This document shows positions 1 through 5,320 of a stretch of DNA of 7,230 bases, piece after piece (position 1 is the stretch's first letter; each line of letters starts with the position of its first letter). Source of the DNA: Archaeoglobus sp. JdFR-24 (GTDB lineage Archaea; Halobacteriota; Archaeoglobi; Archaeoglobales; Archaeoglobaceae); NCBI GenBank assembly GCA_002011215.1, contig MTML01000139.1, positions 1-7,230 of the forward strand, read 5' to 3'. The notes under the pieces were generated by a model. That model was given only the letters and a program-made list of their open reading frames with translations. It was not told where the DNA came from and made no database searches. The translations under genes were made by a program, and so were the position numbers.

Positions 1-1
1 C

Positions 2-709
2 ACGGAAGGAAAATACTTGGAGTCGGGCAACACTTCCGTCGATGTGGCGATCGAGGCCCAGGAAGCAGGTTCAGCAGGAAACGTTGCAGCCAACACGATA
101 ACGAAGATCGTCGACCCGATAAGTGGAATAGAGAGTGTAAACAACGCAAACGCAACATCAGGTGGTTCGAATACTGAGTCGGATGAGGCTTTGAGATATC
201 GAGCAAAACGAGGGACGAGGTTCGGCAAGGGAACGGTTTCTGCAATAGAGTCGGCAATCGCAGCTGTTGATAGAGTTACAGCTGTTTTGGTTACTGAAGA
301 TACAGTAAACCACACAGTTTCAGCTACTGTTGAGGGTGGAAACGACTTAGATATTGATTCCGCTATTGAAGAGGCAAGACCTGCAGGCATACAGGTTACA
401 TGGCAGAGACCGAGCTATGTTTACATCGATGTGACGGTAGAAGCTACAGCAGATGATTATCATTCAACATCTGTTGTTAATTCAAACATTGAATCTGCCA
501 TAGATGCATATTTCTCCCAACTCAATATTGGGGATGATGTAGTCTATTCTGATTTGCTCAAAGCAGTCATTAATGCAGAAGGGGTTAATGATGTTAACAG
601 CTTATCAGCAACAGATGGAACGACAACAATATCTTCTCTTGGAGAGTCAATAGCAATACAGAGCAGTACGAAAGCCAAAGTGGGAACAAAATCCGTTACA
701 GTTAGCTAG
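2..709 (+). CDS. Baseplate J-like (gp47 family) tail protein, 5' end outside window
   Basis: Structural protein of a contractile-tail baseplate, related to P2 gpJ, Mu gp47 and T4 gp6, which form the baseplate wedge ring. The frame is open from the left edge (TEGKYLESGNTSVDV...), so the TTG at 17 is not a convincing start and the gene is 5'-truncated by the window. Visible family signatures are the IEAQEAGSAGNVAANTI segment, the GIESVNNANATSGGSNTESD segment with its N-x-x-x-x-x-G-G and E-S-D pattern, and LRYRAKR directly after it. The C-terminal half has alternating strands (VYIDVTVEATAD, IDAYFSQLNIGDDVVYSDLLKAVINAEGV), as expected for the J C-terminal domain. It ends 8 bp before a gpI-like gene, the usual J-I order. 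GC is about 52% in the first 240 bases and about 40% afterwards, an unusual step inside one gene. Family call is firm; which tail type it serves is inference. Confidence 0.88.
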   Translation, partial: TEGKYLESGNTSVDVAIEAQEAGSAGNVAANTITKIVDPISGIESVNNANATSGGSNTESDEALRYRAKRGTRFGKGTVSAIESAIAAVDRVTAVLVTEDTVNHTVSATVEGGNDLDIDSAIEEARPAGIQVTWQRPSYVYIDVTVEATADDYHSTSVVNSNIESAIDAYFSQLNIGDDVVYSDLLKAVINAEGVNDVNSLSATDGTTTISSLGESIAIQSSTKAKVGTKSVTVS

Positions 710-717
710 GTGGTTGA

Positions 718-1236
718 ATGATAAAAAATATAATCAACAGGCTTTCAACAGCTTATAACAAAGCAGAGACTAGCAATAACTACAAATTTCTGAAGGTTTT
801 TGCAGATGAGCTTGCAGAAATAGAACAATTGCTCGAAGATATCAAAAATTCACATTTTGTTGATACTGCAACAGGTATCAACTTAGACAGAATAGGGGCA
901 CTTGTTGGAGAGAAAAGAGAGTATGATAACGATGAGGATTACAGAGCAAGAATAAAAACAAAGTATTCTCGATTGATTGCAGATGGGACAAAATCAGCAA
1001 TAAGATTTGCACTTAGTACACTCGGCATAGATCCAAACAGAATAGAGTTTATTGAAGAATTTCCTAATCAGCCAGCCCACTTCACATTAAGAGTTCCGAC
1101 AGACTACGGAGATAAAGAACTCCTCATTGTAGAGATAGTTGATCGCACAAAGGGGGCTGGGATTTCATGGCAAATTTGGTGGCTTGGAAGCAAATGGGAT
1201 GAAGGTAAATGGGATGAAGGAGTGTGGGGTAGTTAA
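718..1236 (+). CDS. Phage tail protein, P2 gpI-like baseplate/tail component
   Basis: Probable baseplate-periphery protein that in P2-like tails links the baseplate to the tail fibre. The 172-residue product has an N-terminal helical part (residues 1-45), then the family-typical block ATGINLDRIGALVGEKR (51-67) followed by DEDYRARIKTKYSRLIADGT (72-91). This block is found in gpI and DUF2612-like tail proteins. A C-terminal sandwich-like stretch follows, ending in an aromatic, acidic repeat, KWDEGKWDEGVWGS (159-172). Start: ATG at 718 with AGGTGG (708-713) just upstream, overlapping the stop of the baseplate J gene, so the two are translationally coupled. Position between baseplate J and the fibre supports the call. 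The exact Pfam family cannot be fixed by eye; a more distant baseplate protein is the main alternative. Confidence 0.75.
   Translation: MIKNIINRLSTAYNKAETSNNYKFLKVFADELAEIEQLLEDIKNSHFVDTATGINLDRIGALVGEKREYDNDEDYRARIKTKYSRLIADGTKSAIRFALSTLGIDPNRIEFIEEFPNQPAHFTLRVPTDYGDKELLIVEIVDRTKGAGISWQIWWLGSKWDEGKWDEGVWGS
1192..1220 (+). repeat. 15-bp tandem repeat encoding WDEG units
   Basis: AAATGGGATGAAGG occurs at 1192-1205 and again, identical, at 1207-1220, giving a 15-bp period and two KWDEG units at the C-terminus of the gpI-like protein, followed by a degenerate third unit (VWGS). The period is in frame, so copy number could change without breaking the gene. Confidence 0.85.
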
Positions 1237-1253
1237 ATTAGCTTGAACTTGAC

Positions 1254-1267
1254 TTTTCTTTTTAAAG
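1254..1267 (+). promoter_or_regulatory. Possible TATA box for the 61-residue coiled-coil gene
   Basis: A T-rich TTTTCTTTTTAAAG stretch is centred about 26 bases before the ATG at 1288. That spacing fits an archaeal promoter giving a leaderless transcript. No purine-rich BRE is evident upstream and read-through from the gene before is equally possible, so this is weak. Confidence 0.3.
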
Positions 1268-1287
1268 TTGCAGGATAGCTGATCTAT

Positions 1288-1473
1288 ATGGATGTTAAAG
1301 AGCTTCTTGAGCAGAAGAAGAAAGATCTTGATGAACTGAAGAAGCAGAAAGCAACGATAGATGAGCAGATTCAGAAATTGCAAGTTGAAATTGAAGCTTT
1401 AAGGAAGATAGGCGAGCTGATGGAGCGAGTACCCTCACTTAAGGAACACATCATACTGAAACTACAGAAATAA
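1288..1473 (+). CDS. Small coiled-coil protein between tail genes, function unknown
   Basis: A 61-residue, highly charged protein that I do not recognise. Residues 3 to about 45 (KELLEQKKKDLDELKKQK..., IDEQIQKLQVEIEALRKIGEL) show a heptad-like spacing of L, I and V with K and E between, so a parallel or antiparallel coiled coil is expected. No cysteine, no signal peptide and no membrane segment. It sits 51 bp after the gpI-like gene and directly before the fibre gene, whose Shine-Dalgarno sequence overlaps its stop codon. No strong ribosome site precedes its own ATG; a T-rich TATA-like sequence 26 bp upstream may give a leaderless mRNA. By position it could be a fibre trimerisation helper, a fibre chaperone or a small structural part. 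These roles are inferred from context only. Confidence 0.7.
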   Translation: MDVKELLEQKKKDLDELKKQKATIDEQIQKLQVEIEALRKIGELMERVPSLKEHIILKLQK

Positions 1474-1480
1474 GGAGGTG
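1472..1480 (+). promoter_or_regulatory. Strong Shine-Dalgarno site of the tail-fibre gene
   Basis: AAGGAGGTG overlaps the TAA stop of the preceding gene and lies 4 bases before the ATG at 1485. It is the best ribosome site in the window and settles the fibre start. Confidence 0.85.
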
Positions 1481-1484
1481 AAGC

Positions 1485-2459
1485 ATGACATTGCAGAGTG
1501 ATTGGGATGATGCAGGAGTTGATCCAGGAGACGGAAACAGGAAGGCTGTACCGAACACAACAATAAGCTCTTCAATGATAAACTGGATTCTTTACAGTAT
1601 TGCAAATGTCGATCTGCCAAACCACGAGGGCAGAATAAGCAATCTGGAAAATGCTGGCTACAAGAAGATCACAATTGGGACTGAGGCTGAGATGCCTGCA
1701 AGCGGAAATACAGATGAACTCTATGTCACTACGGACACAAACAAGCTTTTTAGAGGTACTGGAACCGGCTGGCAGGAAGTCTGTATAACCTGGGATGGAG
1801 TTGTGTCGCAGCTGGAAAGTGTGGGAAGCAAGAACAAAGCCTATGACTCAGATATCGACGGAATCTTCGATCAGGCAGCAATTCCATCCCTGCCAAGGAG
1901 CAAGATAAGCGACTTCTTCGCATCTCCATTCTGGGATAATATACCTGATAAACCATCAACTTATCCTCCAAGCTCGCATACACATGATGCAAGTGAGATC
2001 GTCAGCGGGAGGATGGGACTAAGCAGGATGCCTACTTCTGCAACAGCAAACACAATTCTTATAGTAAGATCTGCAGACTCAGACCCGCAGTGGACAGTAC
2101 TTAATGCAGACGATATTCCTCCGCTGGATGCAAGCAAGATAACGAGTGGCGTTTTCTCGGTCGGTAGAATCCCAGATATGTCTAGAAGTAAGATCACGGA
2201 TCTCTTCGCATCTCCATTCTGGGATAATATACCTGATAAACCAAGCACATTCCCGCCGAACTCGCATACGCATCCGATCGCCGATCTAAATGTAAACGCA
2301 AACAAGAACTGGAATGGTTATCAAATAAGCAATGTGGATCTGATTGTTAAGAATGTTTCGAGCCTTCCTGCTGCTGGAAACAAGGGCAGAATCGCTTTCA
2401 GCACAGCAGACGGTATGATGTATTACGATAATGGAACAGAGTGGGTTGCTTTCTGCTAA
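1485..2459 (+). CDS. Tail fibre protein with two HxH repeats
   Basis: A 324-residue receptor-binding fibre candidate. The N-terminal part (1-60) would attach to the tail. Residues 60-100 hold an EAEMPASGNTDELYVTTDTNKLFRGTGTGW strand module. Two near-identical 30-residue modules follow at 138-167 and 234-263 (RSKI[ST]D[FL]FASPFWDNIPDKPST... ending SHTH). His-x-His motifs of this kind occur in intertwined trimeric fibres such as the T4 gp37 tip, where they bind iron; metal binding here is inferred from that. Between them is a DASKITSGVFSVGRIPDMS repeat typical of fibre shafts. The end (GRIAFSTADGMMYYDNGTEWVAF) is a head-binding module that is repeated at the start of the next ORF. GC near 48-50% is higher than in neighbouring tail genes (about 38-40%), suggesting a swapped cassette. 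Start is fixed by AAGGAGGTG at 1472-1480. Confidence 0.82.
   Translation: MTLQSDWDDAGVDPGDGNRKAVPNTTISSSMINWILYSIANVDLPNHEGRISNLENAGYKKITIGTEAEMPASGNTDELYVTTDTNKLFRGTGTGWQEVCITWDGVVSQLESVGSKNKAYDSDIDGIFDQAAIPSLPRSKISDFFASPFWDNIPDKPSTYPPSSHTHDASEIVSGRMGLSRMPTSATANTILIVRSADSDPQWTVLNADDIPPLDASKITSGVFSVGRIPDMSRSKITDLFASPFWDNIPDKPSTFPPNSHTHPIADLNVNANKNWNGYQISNVDLIVKNVSSLPAAGNKGRIAFSTADGMMYYDNGTEWVAFC
1915..1955 (+). repeat. Perfect 41-bp direct repeat, copy 1
   Basis: Identical over 41 bases to 2203-2243; it begins TCTTCGCATCTCC and ends CTGATAAACCA. Copies are 288 bp apart (96 codons) and in the same frame. It is the core of the first HxH module; similarity continues on both sides with synonymous and conservative changes. 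Confidence 0.95.
2203..2243 (+). repeat. Perfect 41-bp direct repeat, copy 2
   Basis: Second copy of the repeat at 1915-1955, in the second HxH module of the fibre gene. Identity without a single silent change suggests recent duplication or gene conversion. Confidence 0.95.
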
Positions 2460-2938
2460 CTGCCCTTGCCAGACACGCAGGAAGGCTGGCATTTTCAACA
2501 ATAGACAACAAACTTTATTTTGATAATGGGAATGAATGGGTAAAAATTGGATTAGAGATTACTTTAAGCGCAGGAGATGGATTGATAGGATTTTCAAACT
2601 CAGAATTTACTTTTCAGTCAATGGAGCCAATAAAAGCAAAGGAGATAAAATTACTTACAGGATCGGGTAGTCTGAGATTCGAGTGGGAGATGCATGGTAC
2701 TTTAGTTGTTAGTGATGTAAACATCGTTTATGCTCAGATCTACAGAAATGGTAATGCTGTTGGAGCAGTACATTCAGTAGATAGTAGTAGTTATCAAAGT
2801 GTAACCGAAGAGATTGCCGGCTGGAATGCAGGAGACACAGTACAGCTATATGTTTGGTCTAACCTACTATGGGATGGATATGTCAGAAATTTTCGGATTT
2901 ATGCAGACATTAATGGACTTACTCAAACAATAAAATAA
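2441..2938 (+). CDS. Tail-fibre distal (tip) domain ORF, probably a detached fibre end
   Basis: The 165-residue ORF starts with GTG at 2441, inside the 3' end of the fibre gene, in a different frame. That start has no clear ribosome site and gives an odd leader (VGCFLLTALARHA) before a recognisable module GRLAFSTIDNKLYFDNGNEWVKIG, a second copy of the module that ends the previous gene. The rest is a beta-rich domain (KAKEIKLLTGSGSLRFEWEM... IVYAQIYRNGNAVGAVHS... WNAGDTVQLYVWS... VRNFRIYAD), a pattern I associate with C-terminal tips of phage fibres. Directly after the upstream stop, the upstream frame reads LPLPDT, the expected lead-in to GRLAF, so one base gained at about 2478 plus loss of the TAA would join both into one fibre. 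It may therefore be a broken fibre tail, an exchanged tip cassette, or a gene expressed by frameshift or re-initiation. GC falls to about 37% here. Confidence 0.6.
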   Translation: MGCFLLTALARHAGRLAFSTIDNKLYFDNGNEWVKIGLEITLSAGDGLIGFSNSEFTFQSMEPIKAKEIKLLTGSGSLRFEWEMHGTLVVSDVNIVYAQIYRNGNAVGAVHSVDSSSYQSVTEEIAGWNAGDTVQLYVWSNLLWDGYVRNFRIYADINGLTQTIK

Positions 2939-2939
2939 C

Positions 2940-3761
2940 TTACATTATTCGGAAAGAACTCCAGTACTTGTCGTAAATCTTCTTCAAATCTTCTTCATCC
3001 TGGAAGTCGTAATGTTCTAAATCAACATCTACACCTCTCAAAGCAACATATTCCTCACTGCTGACAACATGACCCATCAGCATCTTTTTCACAGATGTGG
3101 GCAACCCCAATCGATCAGATTGCTGAGAAAAGAACTTTCGGCAGTGCTTCATTCTGAAGAGTTCTCTACCAATCTTAAGCTTTAGTTTCCTGAAATCCTT
3201 GATTACCGTATTTTTCGAGAACAAAAATTTAGTCTTAAGCTTGACTTCCTCTAAATATTCATTCAAAGCCCCTTGTGCTTCCTTAGAGAAGAAAGAGACT
3301 CGATCTTCATAATCTTTGGCGATCTCTGCTCTGATGTGTATAGTCCTCTCTGGGAGATCTATATCGTTTAAAGTGAGTTTATAAAGCTCCTCAGAACGTA
3401 AGCCTGAAGTTGCAGCTACAAGAATCCCGGCTTTTAGCCTCAATGTCTCCGACCTGAATTTTAACTGTTCAGCCTGATTAAGTAATTCTCTGATATGATT
3501 GGTTCGGATTACAATCTTCCGGCGTTTTGGTGTAGATGGAAGTTTTAAGTCATCCACAAATGGGGCATTAATCTCGCTAAGGATCCTCCTGAGATCGAGA
3601 ATGTATTTGCGGTATGTAGCGGGTGCAAATTCTCTTTTTAATTTGTTTATATAAATTATTATGTCATTAAGATTACAGGAGTAACACAAATCCTCAGAAA
3701 TGCGAATCAATCTGCTCTTAGTCTTCTTTATATGTTCTTCTGAAACACCTGCGAGATCCAT
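2940..3761 (-). CDS. int: Archaeal tyrosine recombinase (integrase), KxxR variant
   Basis: Site-specific recombinase that would insert and excise the element at the neighbouring tRNA. In the 273 residues, 1-75 form the helical core-binding domain (AP-TYRKYILDLRRIL) and 85-265 the catalytic domain. Visible catalytic candidates are Arg122 in TSGLRSEEL, Lys149 in AEIAKD, Lys205-x-x-Arg208 in KHCRKFF, Gly230-His231 in LMGH, and the nucleophile Tyr251 in LEHYDFQDEEDLKKIYDKYW. Lys replaces the usual His of HxxR, as is known for SSV-type archaeal integrases. Unlike SSV integration, the gene here is whole, not split. It converges on the fibre ORF (1 bp between stops), and its ATG is 47 bp from the tRNA 3' end, on the same strand as the tRNA. 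The frame stays open upstream through the whole tRNA but has no ATG, GTG or TTG there, so 3761 is the start in this integrated form. Confidence 0.88.
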   Translation of the reverse strand: MDLAGVSEEHIKKTKSRLIRISEDLCYSCNLNDIIIYINKLKREFAPATYRKYILDLRRILSEINAPFVDDLKLPSTPKRRKIVIRTNHIRELLNQAEQLKFRSETLRLKAGILVAATSGLRSEELYKLTLNDIDLPERTIHIRAEIAKDYEDRVSFFSKEAQGALNEYLEEVKLKTKFLFSKNTVIKDFRKLKLKIGRELFRMKHCRKFFSQQSDRLGLPTSVKKMLMGHVVSSEEYVALRGVDVDLEHYDFQDEEDLKKIYDKYWSSFRIM

Positions 3762-3785
3762 TTTTATGATGATGTTCTCAATCGT

Positions 3786-3793
3786 GTTAAAAT
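3786..3793 (-). promoter_or_regulatory. Possible TATA box of the integrase gene
   Basis: On the minus strand ATTTTAAC is centred about 28 bases before the integrase ATG, the right spacing for a leaderless archaeal transcript. The gene could instead be read through from the tRNA promoter. Confidence 0.3.
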
Positions 3794-3799
3794 CCCAAG

Positions 3800-3804
3800 A
3801 AAAA
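3800..3804 (-). terminator. T5 terminator after tRNA-Glu
   Basis: A run of five T on the minus strand begins 5 bases after the last tRNA base. Short T runs end transcription in archaea. If the virus inserted here, this tract comes from the virus and replaces the host's original tRNA terminator. Confidence 0.5.
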
Positions 3805-3807
3805 CGA

Positions 3808-3883
<76 letters not shown>

Positions 3884-3917
3884 CTAAACTTTGAATCTTA
3901 GGTTTTTCCTAATTATA

Positions 3918-3930
3918 CGATTTATAATCT
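3918..3930 (-). promoter_or_regulatory. Promoter (BRE/TATA) of tRNA-Glu
   Basis: Reading the minus strand, AAAAAGATTATAAATC gives a purine-rich BRE followed by a TATA box, TTATAAAT, at 3927-3920. Its centre is 41 bases before the mature tRNA 5' end, giving a leader of about 15 bases, normal for archaeal tRNA genes. Confidence 0.65.
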
Positions 3931-4060
3931 TTTTGGCACAACCCCTCGGTACAACATGAGGGGATACAACCATGAAAAGAGGGGGGAGAAAACTAATGCA
4001 ACCCTTGGCACAACCTCCTCCCACTATTCCGCCCACACACTCCTCAACCCGCAATACTAT
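3931..4060. repeat. Skewed spacer with repeated GRYACAAC units
   Basis: TTGGCACAACC occurs exactly at 3933-3943 and 4005-4015, and GGTACAAC (3948-3955) and GATACAAC (3963-3970) are variants between them. CCCCTC at 3942-3947 and GAGGGG at 3958-3963 can form a 6-bp hairpin with a 10-base loop. The segment is C-rich on the plus strand at its right end. It lies between two divergent promoters (tRNA to the left, membrane operon to the right). No convincing gene is seen; the open frame across it on the minus strand is G-, W- and C-rich and runs into the tRNA promoter. Function unknown; an operator cluster or the remnant of an older insertion at the tRNA 5' side are both possible. Confidence 0.5.
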
Positions 4061-4062
4061 CC

Positions 4063-4070
4063 TTTTTATA
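4063..4070 (+). promoter_or_regulatory. TATA box of the membrane-protein operon, leaderless
   Basis: TTTTTATA centred about 27 bases before the ATG at 4094 predicts transcription starting at or within a few bases of the start codon. There is no Shine-Dalgarno sequence, which agrees with a leaderless mRNA. Confidence 0.6.
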
Positions 4071-4093
4071 GCACCTAATCTCAAGTTAAAGTG

Positions 4094-4606
4094 ATGAGTG
4101 AGTTGGTACTCAAAATTTTTCTGTGGACATTACCATGGATGATACTACTCTCAGGTATCTACTACGGCTTTAACGAATGTAAAAAAGATGTCACATGCTT
4201 CATTACCGGAAACATACCTGAACTTCCGGAGAAAATCTCCAAAAAATTTACAGTGAATGTTCAAAAAGATTTCAAAGAGTTTAAATTGAGGAATATATCC
4301 GTAAAGGAGTGCAACGATCTATTATGCAGTGCTAATGCAGAAATCGAGCTTGAATCACCGTTTCCCTACAAAATAAAGCTGAAAAAATTTGAGGTAATAA
4401 CCATCAAATATCAAAACGGTAGAGAGATTATCCAAAGATTCTACCTCGAAAAGCCGGTGACAATAGAGGCAAACAAAACCACGACATTGGAACTCAAAGG
4501 GTATGTCAACAGAGAATTTACCGAATCCCAGAACTACAAGACCGAACTCAAAATGGAGTTCGAGGTCTTTGGAGTGGATTTTGAGATAGTTACTGAGGGA
4601 TGGTAA
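4094..4606 (+). CDS. Membrane-anchored LEA/WHy-like beta-sandwich protein
   Basis: A protein of 170 residues, not assigned to a pathway. Residues 4-26 form one hydrophobic helix (LVLKIFLWTLPWMILLSGIYYGF), probably an uncleaved anchor that places the rest outside the cell. The remainder is beta-rich: NAEIELESPFPYKIKLKKFEVITI, then RFYLEKPVTIEANKTTTLELKGYV, then YKTELKMEFEVFGVDFEI. This resembles LEA-14/WHy-type sandwich domains, frequent in archaeal membrane proteins; the match is by pattern only. Cysteines at 29, 35, 73 and 78 could make two disulphides. An in-frame GTG at 4091 is possible, but ATG 4094 fits the TATA spacing better. The next gene begins 9 bp after the stop, so the two form an operon and may act as a pair. 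Confidence 0.75.
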   Translation: MSELVLKIFLWTLPWMILLSGIYYGFNECKKDVTCFITGNIPELPEKISKKFTVNVQKDFKEFKLRNISVKECNDLLCSANAEIELESPFPYKIKLKKFEVITIKYQNGREIIQRFYLEKPVTIEANKTTTLELKGYVNREFTESQNYKTELKMEFEVFGVDFEIVTEGW

Positions 4607-4615
4607 CGGAGACTG

Positions 4616-5233
4616 ATGGAGGAGATTTCATTGTTAAATGACGCGAAATTAAGAGGCTTGGCTGTATTAACAGGAATCTTGACGATCATACTTCCTTTCA
4701 TAGGCAGTTGGTGGGAACTGAAATTTGCGGAGATACTCGTATTCGAAATTTCCCCATTTGAGTTCAACATATTCGCTCTCGGAGAGAAAATATACATCCC
4801 TCTAATCTACTGGACTACATACTCATTCAGGGTTATAATCGTGAGTTCCGGTGTGGCCATGGTGATAGGTGGCTTAATAGACAGAAAGTGGAGCGTACAC
4901 CTCCTCAGATTTGGTGCTGGGAAGATTATATGGTTTGTAATCGGCATGATAATCACGATACTACTTGTAATCCCTATTAATTTGTTTTTAAGTGATATTC
5001 AAAGTCAACTTCAAAATCAAATCCAGAGTCAGATGTTTTTCAAAATCCCGGTTCTCGGAGAAGAGACCGTAAGCTTGCGGGATGAGAATGTGAGAATCAC
5101 TTTTAAAGTAGCTTCGGAGTTAAAACCTCCCTTTCTGCTATCGGTAGCACTATCGATCCTCGGGGTTTACCTGAGAAGAAAGACTAAGCCGAGTGGAAGT
5201 AAAGCTGAGGGCGAAGCCGAACAAATTGTATGA
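4616..5233 (+). CDS. Polytopic membrane protein, function unknown
   Basis: A 205-residue protein with about four hydrophobic segments: 13-30 (RGLAVLTGILTIILPFIG), 68-88 (SFRVIIVSSGVAMVIGGLI), 103-124 (KIIWFVIGMIITILLVIPINLF) and 172-186 (PFLLSVALSILGVYL). Loops lie at 31-60 and 125-170; the latter is glutamine-rich at first (DIQSQLQNQIQSQ) and then beta-like. The basic RRKTK after the last helix suggests a cytoplasmic C-terminus, which ends in a charged low-complexity tail. ATG 4616 is preceded by GGAG (4608-4611). It follows the LEA-like gene by 9 bp. I do not recognise a family with a known role; a paired membrane/extracellular complex with the upstream product is an inference from the operon. 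Confidence 0.72.
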   Translation: MEEISLLNDAKLRGLAVLTGILTIILPFIGSWWELKFAEILVFEISPFEFNIFALGEKIYIPLIYWTTYSFRVIIVSSGVAMVIGGLIDRKWSVHLLRFGAGKIIWFVIGMIITILLVIPINLFLSDIQSQLQNQIQSQMFFKIPVLGEETVSLRDENVRITFKVASELKPPFLLSVALSILGVYLRRKTKPSGSKAEGEAEQIV

Positions 5234-5264
5234 ATGTCTGCATGAGTTGCGTTGGAATCAAAAC

Positions 5265-5273
5265 TTTTATATA
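5265..5273 (+). promoter_or_regulatory. TATA box of aroA'
   Basis: TTTTATATA, preceded by AAAAC, is centred about 52 bases before the ATG at 5321. The predicted transcription start is near 5294, leaving a leader of about 26 bases that contains the Shine-Dalgarno sequence AGGTGGT (5311-5317). Confidence 0.65.
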
Positions 5274-5274
5274 T

Positions 5275-5298
5275 TGACATTGTATTGATAGTATGTCA
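5275..5298. promoter_or_regulatory. Imperfect 24-bp palindrome, operator candidate of aroA'
   Basis: Half sites TGACATnnTAT (5275-5285) and ATAnnATGTCA (5288-5298) are exact complements at 9 of 12 pairs. The site begins one base after the TATA box and spans the expected transcription start, where a bound dimer would block the polymerase. The binding protein is unknown. Confidence 0.5.
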
Positions 5299-5320
5299 CA
5301 CACTAACAATAGGTGGTAGT

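Noticed and set aside
2440..2460. Programmed -1 slippery site joining the fibre and the tip ORF
   Set aside because: The codons before the TAA (GTT GCT TTC TGC) do not form a standard slippery heptamer; split or recombination is the simpler reading.
1750..2501. Several minus-strand open frames opposite the fibre gene
   Set aside because: They mirror the repeated plus-strand fibre codons (including mirrored repeat peptides) and have no ribosome sites.
3763..3779. C-box-like ATGATGATG on the plus strand near the tRNA, possible C/D box RNA
   Set aside because: No D box (CTGA) at a suitable distance and no terminal stem.
3942..3963. CCCCTC...GAGGGG hairpin as a classical terminator
   Set aside because: No T run follows on either strand at the stem and no gene ends there; kept only as part of the repeat spacer.
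3884..4084. 66-codon open frame on the minus strand between the tRNA and the membrane operon
   Set aside because: Odd composition (Gly, Trp, Cys rich), no start context, and it runs across the tRNA promoter; the spacer shows repeats and promoters instead.
5252..5320. Longer start of the aroA' reading frame at 5252
   Set aside because: That start lies upstream of the TATA box, and the added residues have no family counterpart; ATG 5321 has a good AGGTGGT.
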